64,000 nt of DNA from Microbacterium sp. SORGH_AS_0969. GTDB taxonomy: Bacteria > Actinomycetota > Actinomycetes > Actinomycetales > Microbacteriaceae. A model generated the notes under the pieces. The model saw only the letters and a program-made list of their open reading frames with translations, searched no databases and was not told the DNA's origin. Both the position numbers and the translations under genes were made by a program. Position 1 is the stretch's first letter. The number at the start of each line of letters is the position of its first letter. Of this stretch, positions 26,733 to 35,525 are shown one piece after another. The stretch covers positions 310,001 to 374,000 of the forward strand of contig NZ_JAUTAG010000001.1 of assembly GCF_030818255.1 (NCBI RefSeq), given 5' to 3'.

Positions 26733-27734
26733 TCAGCCGCCGAGCTCGGTGATGTAGCTCGACAGGTCGGGGTCGGAGACCGTGACCACCTTCACGGGGA
26801 GGTCGACGCTGGCATCCGTCTTCCCCTCGCCGAGGGCGATGGGGATGTCGATGACGTTGTCGACGAGGTCCTTCAGCGAGAAGTACGTGGCGGCGCGGAA
26901 GAAGTTCCCGTCCCGCATCTTCTGCAGCAGGAACAGGTTGGGGTCGAGGCCGCCGACGTAGGTCTTCGGGTCGTTCTCGGCGCGACCCGAGGCGACGAGC
27001 GCCTGGTACGCCCCCTGCGCCGCGTCGCCGACCGCCGAGACGACGACATTGGCGTTCGGGTGCTGCGCGAGGAGCGTCGTCGTGACGGACAGTCCGTCGT
27101 CGGGGGTCACCGCCTGCTGCTCACCGACGATTTGGAGGTCGGGGCCGGTTTCCTTGAGGCCGTCGAGCAGACCCTTCGTGCGCTCCTGGCCGATCTGCCG
27201 CTCCGTCTCGCTGAGAACGATGACCTCGGCGTTCGGGCCCACGTTCTTCAGCGCCCACTCCGCGGCGTCCTTCCCCAGGTCGTAGCCCGACTGGTAGAAG
27301 CTGAACTGCAGGGTGGCGTCTTGGTTGGTCATGTCGCCGCCGTACGTGACCCAGTACTTGCCCGCGGCCCGGTACTGCTGCGCGACCGACTCGAGGCTGG
27401 CGGGGTCGACGGGGAAAGAGACGACGGCGTCGACGTCGCTGCCGAGGTTCGACGTGAGCTGGCTGACCTGCTTCTGCAGGTCCATCTCGTCGTTGGTGAA
27501 GCTCACCTCGACCCCCTTCTCGGCTGCGCGGGCCTCCACGATGCCGGTGATGGCTCCGTAGACCGGCAGCGCGGTGAAGGGGTAGTCGAACAGGATCTTC
27601 TTGACGGGGCCGCGCTCGGCGGGAGCGGTGGCCGCGCTCCCGGCGTCGTCGGCGGCGGTCGTGCTGCAGGCCGAGAGGGCGAGGCCGACGATGGCGACCG
27701 AGGCCATCGCGGTCAGGCGGAGACTGCGCTTCAT
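26733..27734 (-). CDS. Periplasmic-binding-protein-like lipoprotein of the ABC importer
   Basis: A 333-residue secreted lipoprotein. The signal peptide has a KRSLR n-region, a hydrophobic core and the lipobox LSAC with C23. A type 1 periplasmic binding fold (RbsB family) follows: GAITGIVEARAAEKG, an SFPVDP segment and a VVSAVGDAAQGAYQAL hinge region. It should capture the solute outside the membrane for the ATPase and permease encoded downstream. AGGAG lies upstream of the ATG. Putting the receptor first in the operon is usual. The ligand is not evident. Confidence 0.9.
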   Translation of the reverse strand: MKRSLRLTAMASVAIVGLALSACSTTAADDAGSAATAPAERGPVKKILFDYPFTALPVYGAITGIVEARAAEKGVEVSFTNDEMDLQKQVSQLTSNLGSDVDAVVSFPVDPASLESVAQQYRAAGKYWVTYGGDMTNQDATLQFSFYQSGYDLGKDAAEWALKNVGPNAEVIVLSETERQIGQERTKGLLDGLKETGPDLQIVGEQQAVTPDDGLSVTTTLLAQHPNANVVVSAVGDAAQGAYQALVASGRAENDPKTYVGGLDPNLFLLQKMRDGNFFRAATYFSLKDLVDNVIDIPIALGEGKTDASVDLPVKVVTVSDPDLSSYITELGG

Positions 27735-27841
27735 GATGCTCCTAGCGGTGAGGTGATGCGGGTGACGGGTGCTGTCGTGCGGGTGGTGCAGGGGGGAAAG
27801 CCTGGGGACGAGCGCGGGTGCCGGAACGCGGATGCCGGATC

Positions 27842-29491
27842 TCAGGGCGTCCACACGCGTCGACCCGAGAACCAGGTCTCGACCGCGCGGGTGCGGACCA
27901 CCTGCTCGATGTCGACGGCGAACGGGTCTTGATCGAGGACGACGAAGTCGGCCGACTTGCCGGGGGTGAGCGAACCGGTGACGTCGCCCAGCCCCATCGC
28001 CGTGGCGGCATTGATCGTGAACACCTCGAACGCCTCGTCGAGGGTCAGCGCCTGCTCCGGCCACAGCGTGCCGGGCGCTCGACCGAGGGGGTCGGCCCGG
28101 GTCACGAGCCCCTGGATGCCCTCCCACGGGTTGGGCGAGACGCTGACGGGCCAGTCCGAACCTCCCGCGACGAGCACGCCGCGGTCGACCAGGTCGCGGT
28201 TGGGCTGGACCTGCGAGGCCTCGGGTTGGGGACGCACCTGGGCGATGGCATCCGGGATCACGCCGGGGAACCACAGGAACGGCGAGATATCGGCCGAGAC
28301 GTCGAGGTCGACGAAGCGCTGCCGGTCGTCGGGGTGCACGAACTGGCCGTGGGCGATCTGGTAGCGCGTGCCCGTGTCACCCGTGGAGCGCACCACCGCG
28401 ATCGCGTCGAGCGCGACGCGGACGGCGGCGTCTCCCGTGCAATGGATCTTGGCCCCGAGCCCCTGCGCCGCCGTGCGGACGAGCCACGCGGTCAGCTCGT
28501 CGGGAGCCATCGTGGTGACTCCGCAGTGCGCGTGTCCGTGATCGGCGCTCGGCCGGTAGGGGGTGAGGAACGCGCCCGTGTGGGTGGGCGGCACGCCGTC
28601 GAGCGCGACCTTGACGAAGTCGGGGCGGTGGTGCGGGGTGCGGAACTCTTCGCGCCGCGCGACGAGCTCGTCGCCCACGGGCGTGTTCGCGAAGAGGAAC
28701 TCGCTCGACAGCAGCGACGACACGACCCACGCGTGCAGATCGCCGGTGTCGTCGAGGTCGCGCAGCGCTCCCATGATCTCGACGGTGGCGGCGGCATCCT
28801 GGAACGCGGTGATCCCGAACGAGTGCAGGATCTCGATCGCGCTGGCACTCGCGCGGCGGTAACGCTCGGGGGTGCGGGCGAGACTGCGATCGAGCGCCTC
28901 GGTCACCGGGAGCGTCGCGGACTCCATGAGCAGTCCGGTCGGCTCCCCCGTCTCGGCGTCGCGCACGATGTGCCCCCGCGCGGGGTCGGGAGTATCGGAA
29001 CGGATGCCGGCTGCCGCCAGCGCCGCGGAGTTCGCGAAGCGGTTGTGGTGGCTGTCGTCGGTCAGCACGACCGGGCGTCCACCAGCCGCCTCGTCGAAGC
29101 GCGCGCGGGTCTCGGAGCGAGAGAAGTCGTCGAGCAGAACGCTGCCGAACGCCTCGCCCACGACCCATTCGTCGGGGCCCAGTCCGGCGGCGTAGGCGCG
29201 GACGGCGGCGAGCACCTCGTCGAGTCCCGCGGTGGGAGGGAAGGCGAGCTGGAAGAGATCGGCCTCGCCGGCCATGAGGTGGTGGTTGTGCACGTCGACG
29301 AGACCCGGGACGACGGTTGCGCCGTCGAGGTCGCGGATCTCGGTCGCGGGCCCCGCGATGGCGAGCACCTCGTCGTCCGTGCCCACGGCGAGCAGACGCC
29401 CATCGGCCACGGCGAGCGCCGTCGCGGTCGGGCGGGAGCGGTCGGCGGTGTGCACCACGGCACCCCGCAGGATGAGGTCGGCGACGGTCAT
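27842..29491 (-). CDS. Amidohydrolase-family protein (YtcJ-like)
   Basis: A 549-residue metal-dependent hydrolase of the amidohydrolase-3 group. Visible features are the metal-binding VDVHNHH after the first beta-sandwich (about 65), a His at HCTGDAAV, HGQFVHPDD, GSDWPVSVSPNPWEG with the metal Asp, and a C-terminal GSLTPGKSADFVVLDQDP sandwich segment. Such enzymes deacylate or hydrolyse amide or ring C-N bonds; family substrates vary and cannot be read off. GGGAG precedes the ATG. It is 107 bp upstream of the ABC binding-protein gene in the same direction, suggesting that the transporter brings in its substrate (inference). Confidence 0.87.
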   Translation of the reverse strand: MTVADLILRGAVVHTADRSRPTATALAVADGRLLAVGTDDEVLAIAGPATEIRDLDGATVVPGLVDVHNHHLMAGEADLFQLAFPPTAGLDEVLAAVRAYAAGLGPDEWVVGEAFGSVLLDDFSRSETRARFDEAAGGRPVVLTDDSHHNRFANSAALAAAGIRSDTPDPARGHIVRDAETGEPTGLLMESATLPVTEALDRSLARTPERYRRASASAIEILHSFGITAFQDAAATVEIMGALRDLDDTGDLHAWVVSSLLSSEFLFANTPVGDELVARREEFRTPHHRPDFVKVALDGVPPTHTGAFLTPYRPSADHGHAHCGVTTMAPDELTAWLVRTAAQGLGAKIHCTGDAAVRVALDAIAVVRSTGDTGTRYQIAHGQFVHPDDRQRFVDLDVSADISPFLWFPGVIPDAIAQVRPQPEASQVQPNRDLVDRGVLVAGGSDWPVSVSPNPWEGIQGLVTRADPLGRAPGTLWPEQALTLDEAFEVFTINAATAMGLGDVTGSLTPGKSADFVVLDQDPFAVDIEQVVRTRAVETWFSGRRVWTP

Positions 29492-29923
29492 GGGGTCTCC
29501 CGGGGATTCGGCGAGGTCGGTGGACGACCCCGGTACGGCGGAGCGACGGAGGGTGGAGCGGGTTTCGCCGGGCGCGGGTCCCGGGGAGCGGCGGAGCGGC
29601 GGAGCGACGGCGTGCGGGGTGGAGCAGCGGTGCGGAACGAGCCGGTGGGGTCGCGTGGTTCCGGACCGGCTGAGGACATCCTCCGCGCATCCGAGCCGCT
29701 CGACTTGACCACGGATGCCGCCGCGTTGACGACGGACGCACGACCCGCGCCGGAACCGCTCGGCGATCACGGCTGCACCCCGGCATAAACGCGATCCGCT
29801 CGCAGAAACACGCTGTGCACGTGTTTCCATGAGCGGATCGCGTTTATGCGGGGTCGAGGCCGGGGCGGGTCGGGCGGCTGTGCAGCGCCGACGCCGCGGC
29901 GGCGCACGCACAGCCCGCGCCGC
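29492..29923. other. Gene-free spacer with one 69-nt element
   Basis: A 432-base stretch between the amidohydrolase start and the next dehydrogenase stop. The only clear structure is the 69-nt palindrome at 29782-29850; the rest is low-complexity GGAGCGGCGGAG-like sequence around 29,540-29,620. It must also contain the promoter of the amidohydrolase/ABC operon, but no canonical boxes are visible. Confidence 0.7.
29782..29850. repeat. 69-nt palindromic element, copy 5 (most symmetrical)
   Basis: The terminal arms pair perfectly over GCATAAACGCGATCCGCTC, and the inner GAAACACG/CGTGTTTC stem is also perfect, leaving a short CTGTGCA-like loop. This copy best shows the full hairpin. Confidence 0.88.
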
Positions 29924-31399
29924 TCAGCCGTTGATGACCTGGGGCACACCGAGGGCCTTGAGCCCCTCGACGCCGAACTCGAGGCCGTAGCCCGAGCCCT
30001 TCACCCCGCCGAACGGGATCATCGGGTGCACACCGCCGTGCGAGTTGATCCAGACCGTCCCGGCCTGCAGGCGCGCGGCCACGCGCCGGGCGGCATCGCG
30101 ATCGCTCGACCACACCGAGGCGCCGAGACCCACGTCGAGGCCGTTAGCACTCGCGATGGCGTCCTCGAGGTCGGAGTACCGGATGACAGGCAGGGCGGGC
30201 CCGAACTGCTCCTCGTCGACGAGCGCGACGCCGTCGGTCACGTCGGCCACGATCGTCGTGCGGTAGAACAGCTCGCCGAGGTCGGTGGCCGGCTCTCCGC
30301 CGAGCACGACGCGGCCTCCGGAGGCCTTGGCATCCTGGACGAGTCGATCGACGATGTCGAACTGCTGCCTGTTCTGCAGGGGTCCCAGCACCGTCCCCTC
30401 GTCGAGACCGCGGCCCATCGGCACCTGCGCGGCGTACCCGGCGAGCGCGTCGACCACGGCGTCGTACACGTCGTCATGGACATACAGGCGCTTGAGCGCG
30501 GCACAGGTCTGCCCCGTGTTGATGAAGGCGCCCCAGAACAGCCCCTCGGCGATGGCCGCGGGATCGACGTCGGGCAGCACGATGCCGGCGTCGTTGCCGC
30601 CGAGCTCGAGGGTCAGGCGAGCGAGGTTGCCCGCGGAGCTCTCGATGATCCTGCGGCCGGTGGCCGTCGATCCGGTGAACATGACCTTGTCGACGTCGGG
30701 GTGGGCGACCAGGCGCACGCCGGCATCACGGTCGCCCGAGAGGGCGATCACCACGTCGTCGGGCAGCACCTCGTTGATCACGTCGACGAGGGCCAGCACG
30801 CTCAGCGGCGTGTACTCGCTCGGCTTGACCACGACGGTATTGCCCATGCGCAGCGCGGGGGCGATCTGCCAGACGGTGATCATCATGGGCCAGTTCCAGG
30901 GGCCGACGGCCGCGACGACGCCGAGGGCACGGTAGTGCAGCTCGGCGTACACCTCCCCGTCGTCGACGACCACCTCGGGTTCCAGCTCGGTGGCCGCGGC
31001 GGTACGCAGCCACGCGGCGCACGCACCCACCTCGAACCGGGCGTTGGGACCGTCGAGAGGCTTGCCCTGTTCGCGCGAGAGCAGACGCGCGAGCGCCTCG
31101 GCGTTCGCCTCGATGCGGTCGGCCGCGGCCATCAGCAGACGACGGCGTTCTTCGTGCCCGACGGAATCCCACCCCGGCTGCGCCGCACGGGCGCGGGCGA
31201 CGGCGGCATCGACGTCGGCGACCGTGTGCACGGGCGCTCGTCCGATGACCTCGCGCGTGGCGGCATCCGGAATCTCCCTCCCCTGCCCCTCGGGTGCCTG
31301 CACGCGCGCGAGGAGGGCTGCATCGTCGGCGTTCGTCGATGCGTCGGCGGCGGATGCCTCGACCGCGGGATCGGCCAGGGCGGGGGTGGGGTCGGACAT
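29924..31399 (-). CDS. Aldehyde dehydrogenase family protein
   Basis: A 491-residue NAD(P)-dependent dehydrogenase with the oxyanion Asn in GPWNWPMMI, general-base Glu in LTLELGGNDAG and nucleophile Cys in INTGQTCAALKR. The first roughly 25 residues are a low-complexity Ala/Asp-rich extension (PALADPAVEASAADAS). The start has a perfect AAGGAG. It could oxidise the arylacetaldehyde released by the amine oxidase (inference), though the family is broad. It is encoded upstream of the amidohydrolase in the same direction but separated by a repeat-bearing spacer. Confidence 0.88.
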   Translation of the reverse strand: MSDPTPALADPAVEASAADASTNADDAALLARVQAPEGQGREIPDAATREVIGRAPVHTVADVDAAVARARAAQPGWDSVGHEERRRLLMAAADRIEANAEALARLLSREQGKPLDGPNARFEVGACAAWLRTAAATELEPEVVVDDGEVYAELHYRALGVVAAVGPWNWPMMITVWQIAPALRMGNTVVVKPSEYTPLSVLALVDVINEVLPDDVVIALSGDRDAGVRLVAHPDVDKVMFTGSTATGRRIIESSAGNLARLTLELGGNDAGIVLPDVDPAAIAEGLFWGAFINTGQTCAALKRLYVHDDVYDAVVDALAGYAAQVPMGRGLDEGTVLGPLQNRQQFDIVDRLVQDAKASGGRVVLGGEPATDLGELFYRTTIVADVTDGVALVDEEQFGPALPVIRYSDLEDAIASANGLDVGLGASVWSSDRDAARRVAARLQAGTVWINSHGGVHPMIPFGGVKGSGYGLEFGVEGLKALGVPQVING

Positions 31400-31749
31400 C
31401 TCGGCTCCTTCGGTTCGTGTCCCGGGCCGTCGTGCGGGCCCGTTCCGTCAGCCTCCGCCGCGCGTGCGCGTGGCGCTTGTCCGCCCGCGCGCGCCCCATG
31501 ACCGGCGGTGCCGCTTCTGCCCCCGCCTCCCTCTCCCTCTCCCCGCTGACTGGCGTCGTCGGCACGGCCCGCCCCCGTTTCTACGAGCGCCCGGCGCACG
31601 TCAGCGGAGCGGCCACGACGCCGGTGGGAGCGTGCGCCAGTGCAACGGGCGTGAGCCAGCGCAACGGCGACGCCGCCGCCCGGCGAGGCGCGGGTCGACG
31701 CCGCCACCCGGCCGGTGTCCCCGCACGGGTCGACTCCGGCCGGCGCGGG
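31400..31749. other. Gene-free spacer with a degenerate palindrome
   Basis: A 350-base spacer between the aldehyde dehydrogenase start and the sigma-factor stop. The half-site CCGGCGCACGTCAGC near 31,591-31,605 and a weak partner at about 31,547 look like a decayed GCGCCGAATG-family element. No gene or clear promoter is visible. Confidence 0.6.
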
Positions 31750-32268
31750 TCAGCGCAGCGTCGTCTCGCGCTCGCTCCCCGGCTCGAGGGCGAGGAACGC
31801 CGCTCGCAGCCGCCCGCGCGCCCGCTCGTACCTCTTGCGCGCCGCCGCCGGCCGTACCCCGGCGAGCGCTCCGGCTTCCGCGATTCCGAAGCCGTCCCAG
31901 AGCACGAGCCTGAGCAATTCCTGATCCGCCGGCGCGAGTGTGCCGAGGGCCTCCAGAGCGACGAACGCGTCGTCGCTCACCGGCTCGTGCTCCTCGCGCA
32001 CGAGGGTCTCGTCGATCCGTGCGCGACGCGCGCGTTTGCGCCGGTGATTCGCGAGCACGTTCCGGGCGATCCCGAACGCCCACATACGCTGATCCTCGGA
32101 TGCCACGGGCAACCGCGCGCGATGCCGCCACAGCGCGAGCGCCGTCTCCGACACGCAGTCGTCGGCGTCGGCGCGCGACTCGACCCGGCGGACGAAGTAC
32201 CGCAGGAGGTCGGGCATCAGCGGGGCGACGGCTTCCTCGAAGCGCCGCCGTTCAGCATCCGGGGTCAC
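31750..32268 (-). CDS. ECF-type RNA polymerase sigma factor
   Basis: A 172-residue sigma-70 family protein. Region 2 (about 10-75) contains DLLRYFVRRV, ADADDCVSETALALWR and WAFGIARNVLANHRR. Region 4 (about 105-160) contains LAPADQELLRLVLWDGFGIAEAGALAG. It should direct RNA polymerase to a small regulon. The GTG start at 32268 overlaps the stop of the upstream membrane-protein gene as GTGA; a longer start at 32298 is in frame but less likely. The order here is membrane protein first and sigma second, the reverse of most sigma/anti-sigma pairs. Confidence 0.88.
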   Translation of the reverse strand: MTPDAERRRFEEAVAPLMPDLLRYFVRRVESRADADDCVSETALALWRHRARLPVASEDQRMWAFGIARNVLANHRRKRARRARIDETLVREEHEPVSDDAFVALEALGTLAPADQELLRLVLWDGFGIAEAGALAGVRPAAARKRYERARGRLRAAFLALEPGSERETTLR

Positions 32269-32975
32269 CACGAGAGCCCCGCGAGCATCTCGCCGCACCA
32301 GGCGTCGGCGGCCTCGACGCCCGCGCGGTCACCCGCCGTCGCGGCACGGGCGACGAGCTTCTCTTCGTCGACGATCCCTCCGCCGTCGGTCGCCACCGTC
32401 GCGGGCCAGGTCGCCGCCGTCGTCAACGTCTGCGCAGCGGTCTGTGCGCGAGCGGTGTCGCCGAGCGCGTCGGCATCCAGCCACTCCGCCCGCCAGGCGC
32501 ACCGCGCGTACTGTTCGAACTCGGACCGGATGCCGGTGACCTGACGAAGCCCCTCACCCTGCGTCGCCGTCCGCTCGGCGATCGAGGTCGCGAAGCGCAT
32601 GGTGTCGGAGCCGGGCGGCAGGATCGCCTGAGCGGGCCACAGCCCCACCGCGACCTCGACGTAATCGGGCGCGTCGATCTCGATCCACTCGCTGCCGTCG
32701 GCCTCGGTGCCGACGGGCTGAGTACCTTCGGGGGAACCGGGTTTGGGCGAACCGAACCAGCCGGTGCGGGCGAGGTATCCGGATGCCGCGGCCACCCCCG
32801 GCACCCCGATCGCGAACACCGCGACGATCGCGGCCGTCGGCACGACCCAGCGACGACGCCGTCGCCGGGGACGCTCGATCGCCGCGCGCACCAGGTGCCG
32901 CGCCTCGTCGGGGCTCAGTGCGACGTCGCGCGCGGGGTCGGCGGCGCTCAGCGCCGCGAAGGGGTCGGTGTCCAT
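32265..32975 (-). CDS. Single-pass membrane protein, possible anti-sigma partner
   Basis: A 236-residue protein with a cytoplasmic N-terminus (about 1-48, including DPFAALSAADPARDVALSPDEARHL cut by charged residues and a run of arginines). One membrane helix follows (about 49-70, WVVPTAAIVAVFAIG), then a roughly 165-residue extracytoplasmic domain without a motif I know. Size, topology and translational coupling to the ECF sigma gene suggest an anti-sigma or signal-sensing role, but the zinc-binding HxxxCxxC motif of many anti-sigmas is absent. AAAGGA precedes the ATG. Its own promoter should lie in the divergent spacer 32976-33249. Confidence 0.65.
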   Translation of the reverse strand: MDTDPFAALSAADPARDVALSPDEARHLVRAAIERPRRRRRRWVVPTAAIVAVFAIGVPGVAAASGYLARTGWFGSPKPGSPEGTQPVGTEADGSEWIEIDAPDYVEVAVGLWPAQAILPPGSDTMRFATSIAERTATQGEGLRQVTGIRSEFEQYARCAWRAEWLDADALGDTARAQTAAQTLTTAATWPATVATDGGGIVDEEKLVARAATAGDRAGVEAADAWCGEMLAGLSW

Positions 32976-33054
32976 CGGGTGTCCTTTCTCATTCTCTTCA
33001 CCCCGTACCTGTCGCGACCGCTCCCGAACGTGACACCCCGCGTACCGTCTCTTC

Positions 33055-33115
33055 GCTGATTCGCGCCGAATGCTCGCTCGAACGCCGTTTCCTTGAGCAT
33101 TCGGCGCAACTCAGC
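33055..33115. repeat. GCGCCGAATG-family inverted repeat
   Basis: Arms GCTGATTCGCGCCGAATGCT (from 33055) and the complement ending at 33115 match at 19 of 21 positions, with a 19-nt loop. It sits between divergent genes, just upstream of a TATACT box at 33131-33136 that may be the -10 of the TPP-enzyme gene. Confidence 0.75.
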
Positions 33116-33249
33116 CGGCGAGGAAGCCCCTATACTCGATCCCGTCAGGCGCACGGAGTCGTGCGTCGCTGCTCGAAAAAAGGGCACGTAGCGGAGTCCC
33201 CGCGAGACACATACGGCATTCATCCCGTCGTCTCGAAAGGCTCGTCGTC

Positions 33250-34908
33250 ATGCCCACCGTCTCCGCGCACGTCGCGCACACCCTCGCCCGCCACATCGAC
33301 ACCGTCTTCGGCGTCATGGGCAACGGCAACGCCTACTTCCTCGACGCGCTCGGCCGCGATACCGGCTCGAGCTTCGTCGCCGTGCGGCACGAGGCCGCCG
33401 GGGTCGTCGCCGCTGACGCGCACTACCGCGCGTGCGGACGCCTCGCCGCGGCCACCGCCACCTACGGCGCCGGGTTCACCAACACCCTCACCGCGTTGGC
33501 CGAGGCGGTGCAGGCCCGCACTCCCCTCGTCCTGATCGTCGGCGACGAGCCCACCTCGGGCCCGCGCCCGTGGGGGGTCGACCAGATCGCCCTGGCCTCC
33601 GCCGTCGGGGCGCGCACCTATACGGTCGGCCACCGCGACGCCGCCGCGACGATCGTCATCGCCATCGAGCACGCCCTCACCTACCGCCTCCCCGTGGTCC
33701 TCGGCATCCCGTACGACGTCGCGACCCGCGAGGCAGGCCCGATTCCGGATGCCACGGCCCCCGGCGCAGAGCCCCAGGTCACCCCGGAGCACCCCCCGCT
33801 GGACGCGTATGCGGACGGCGTGATCGACCAGATCGTCGACGCGCTCGCGACGGCCGAGCGTCCCGTACTTCTGGGGGGACGCGGCGCCTGGCTCGCGGGG
33901 GCGGGTGCCGCTCTCGACGACGTCGCCGCCCTGACCGGCGCCCTCACCACCACCAGCGCCCTGGGCCGCGGTCTGTTCTCCGACCCCACGCGCGATCTCG
34001 GTGTCGCCGGCGGCTTCGGAGCCCCCGGGGCGATGGAGCTCGCACGGGAGGCCGACGTGGCCGTCGTCTTCGGCGCGGGCCTGAACCAGTTCACGATGCG
34101 CTTCGGCGAACTCTTCGCCCCCGGAACGCGCGTGTTCCAGGTCGACCTCGCGGCCGCCGCCACCCACCCTCACGTGGGCGGGTACGTGCGGGCAGATGCC
34201 GGAGACGTCGCGCGCGAGATCGCCCACCGCTTGCGCACGCGCGGCGCCATGCCGTCGACCTGGGGCGACGGCCTCGACCTCGTCGTGGCTCGACGCCAAC
34301 CCGAGGGACAGGGGCTCGGACCCGACCGCCGCCTCGACCCACGGACGGCGGCCGCTCGCCTCGCCGAGTTGCTGCCGTCGGACCGCGTGGTGGTGCACGA
34401 CGGCGGGCACTTCATGGGCTGGTCGAACATGTACTGGCCGGTCGAATCGCCCGACCGCATGATCATGGTCGGCACGGCGTACCAGTCGATCGGCCTGGGA
34501 TTCCCGAGCGTCCCAGGAGCCGCGATCGCCCGCCCCGACTCCACGATCGTGCTGAGCACCGGCGACGGCGGCGGACTCATGGCCCTCGCCGATCTCGAGA
34601 CCGCGGTCCGTGTCGCCGGTGGCCGAGGCATGGCGATCGTGTGGAACGACGCGCAGTACGGCGCCGAGGTCCTCAACTACGGTGTCAAAGGTCTGCACCC
34701 CGACCCGATGCTCATCCCCCAGGTCGACTTCGCCGCCGTCGCGCGAGGCTTCGGCGCCGAGGGCGTGGTCGTCGAGACGGTCGATGACCTGCAGGCCCTG
34801 GCATCCTGGGTCTCCCGCTCACCCGAAGACCGGGGCTTCCTCGTGCTCGACCTGCGGGTGAGCGCGGCGATCGTGGCACCGTTCTGGGAGGAAATCGCGG
34901 CGCGGTAG
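33250..34908 (+). CDS. Thiamine-diphosphate-dependent enzyme (acetolactate synthase/benzoylformate decarboxylase superfamily)
   Basis: A 552-residue protein with the three-domain layout of the family. The pyrimidine-binding domain has the catalytic Glu in VRHEAAGVVAAD (about residue 51). A central domain (about 190-320) follows, then a diphosphate-binding domain with GDGGGLMALADLETAVR continuing to WNDAQYG, the classical GDG-N(x)N motif. The family joins or decarboxylates 2-keto acids. The active-site region does not match true acetolactate synthases closely, so a 2-oxo-acid decarboxylase or related lyase is as likely. GAAAGG precedes the ATG. It probably forms an operon with the GNAT gene 10 bases downstream. 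Confidence 0.85.
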   Translation: MPTVSAHVAHTLARHIDTVFGVMGNGNAYFLDALGRDTGSSFVAVRHEAAGVVAADAHYRACGRLAAATATYGAGFTNTLTALAEAVQARTPLVLIVGDEPTSGPRPWGVDQIALASAVGARTYTVGHRDAAATIVIAIEHALTYRLPVVLGIPYDVATREAGPIPDATAPGAEPQVTPEHPPLDAYADGVIDQIVDALATAERPVLLGGRGAWLAGAGAALDDVAALTGALTTTSALGRGLFSDPTRDLGVAGGFGAPGAMELAREADVAVVFGAGLNQFTMRFGELFAPGTRVFQVDLAAAATHPHVGGYVRADAGDVAREIAHRLRTRGAMPSTWGDGLDLVVARRQPEGQGLGPDRRLDPRTAAARLAELLPSDRVVVHDGGHFMGWSNMYWPVESPDRMIMVGTAYQSIGLGFPSVPGAAIARPDSTIVLSTGDGGGLMALADLETAVRVAGGRGMAIVWNDAQYGAEVLNYGVKGLHPDPMLIPQVDFAAVARGFGAEGVVVETVDDLQALASWVSRSPEDRGFLVLDLRVSAAIVAPFWEEIAAR

Positions 34909-34918
34909 TGTCGGGGAC

Positions 34919-35326
34919 GTGCGGTACTCGTTCGACTCCCCGACCCCGGCCGAGTTCGCGGCCCTGTACGCCGAGACCGGATGGGGTGAGTGGCCTGCCG
35001 ACACGTTCGAGCGCGCCCTCGTCGGCAGCTGGGTCGTCTGCGCCGCCCGCGACGACGACGGTGCACTGGTGGGCATGGGCCGCCTCATCAGCGACGGGGC
35101 GCTCCACGCCTTCGTGACCGAGATGATCGTCGCCGAGACCGCCCGGGGAGGCGGTGTCGGCGCTGAGATCCTCCGCCAGCTCGTCGCCGAAGCGCATCGC
35201 CGCGGCGTCCGCGACGTCCAACTCTTCGCAGCCCGCGGCCGCGTGGGCTTCTACGAGCGCAACGGCTTCGTCCGCCGGCCGCCCGAGGGCCCCGGGATGG
35301 ATCTGGCCGCTCCGCCCGGCGACTGA
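34919..35326 (+). CDS. GNAT-family N-acetyltransferase
   Basis: A 135-residue acetyl-CoA-dependent transferase. Motif A is visible as VAETARGGGVGAEILRQL (about 67-84), and GFYERNGFVRRPPEGPGM near 108-125 is the C-terminal substrate loop. The GTG at 34919 lies 10 bases after the preceding stop; GGGGAC is the only upstream match to a ribosome site. The acceptor substrate is unknown. Confidence 0.85.
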   Translation: MRYSFDSPTPAEFAALYAETGWGEWPADTFERALVGSWVVCAARDDDGALVGMGRLISDGALHAFVTEMIVAETARGGGVGAEILRQLVAEAHRRGVRDVQLFAARGRVGFYERNGFVRRPPEGPGMDLAAPPGD

Positions 35327-35487
35327 CCGACCCTCCCGAACACAACGCGGAGATCCGCCGCGCGGCCCGTACCGTGCTGTGCGGTTGCGGCCCGCGGCCG
35401 TCTCTTCTCCTGCACGGCGTCGTGATCTGTGCCGATCAGCCCTGGCCGGTGTGGTCGACCGGAAGACGTGTTGTCGTCGCCGAGCGG

Positions 35488-35510
35488 ATCGTATACGATT
35501 TCGAATACGA
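35488..35510 (+). promoter_or_regulatory. Candidate GntR operator upstream of hpaG
   Basis: ATCGTATACGAT (35488-35499) is a perfect palindrome of the GTAT/ATAC type used by FCD-class GntR regulators. TCGTAT is repeated inverted as ATACGA at 35505-35510. TATACG at 35492-35497 could be the -10 box, so binding would block it. The GntR regulator encoded at 36984 is the obvious candidate (inference). Confidence 0.5.
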
Positions 35511-35525
35511 CGCGAGGGAGCATCC

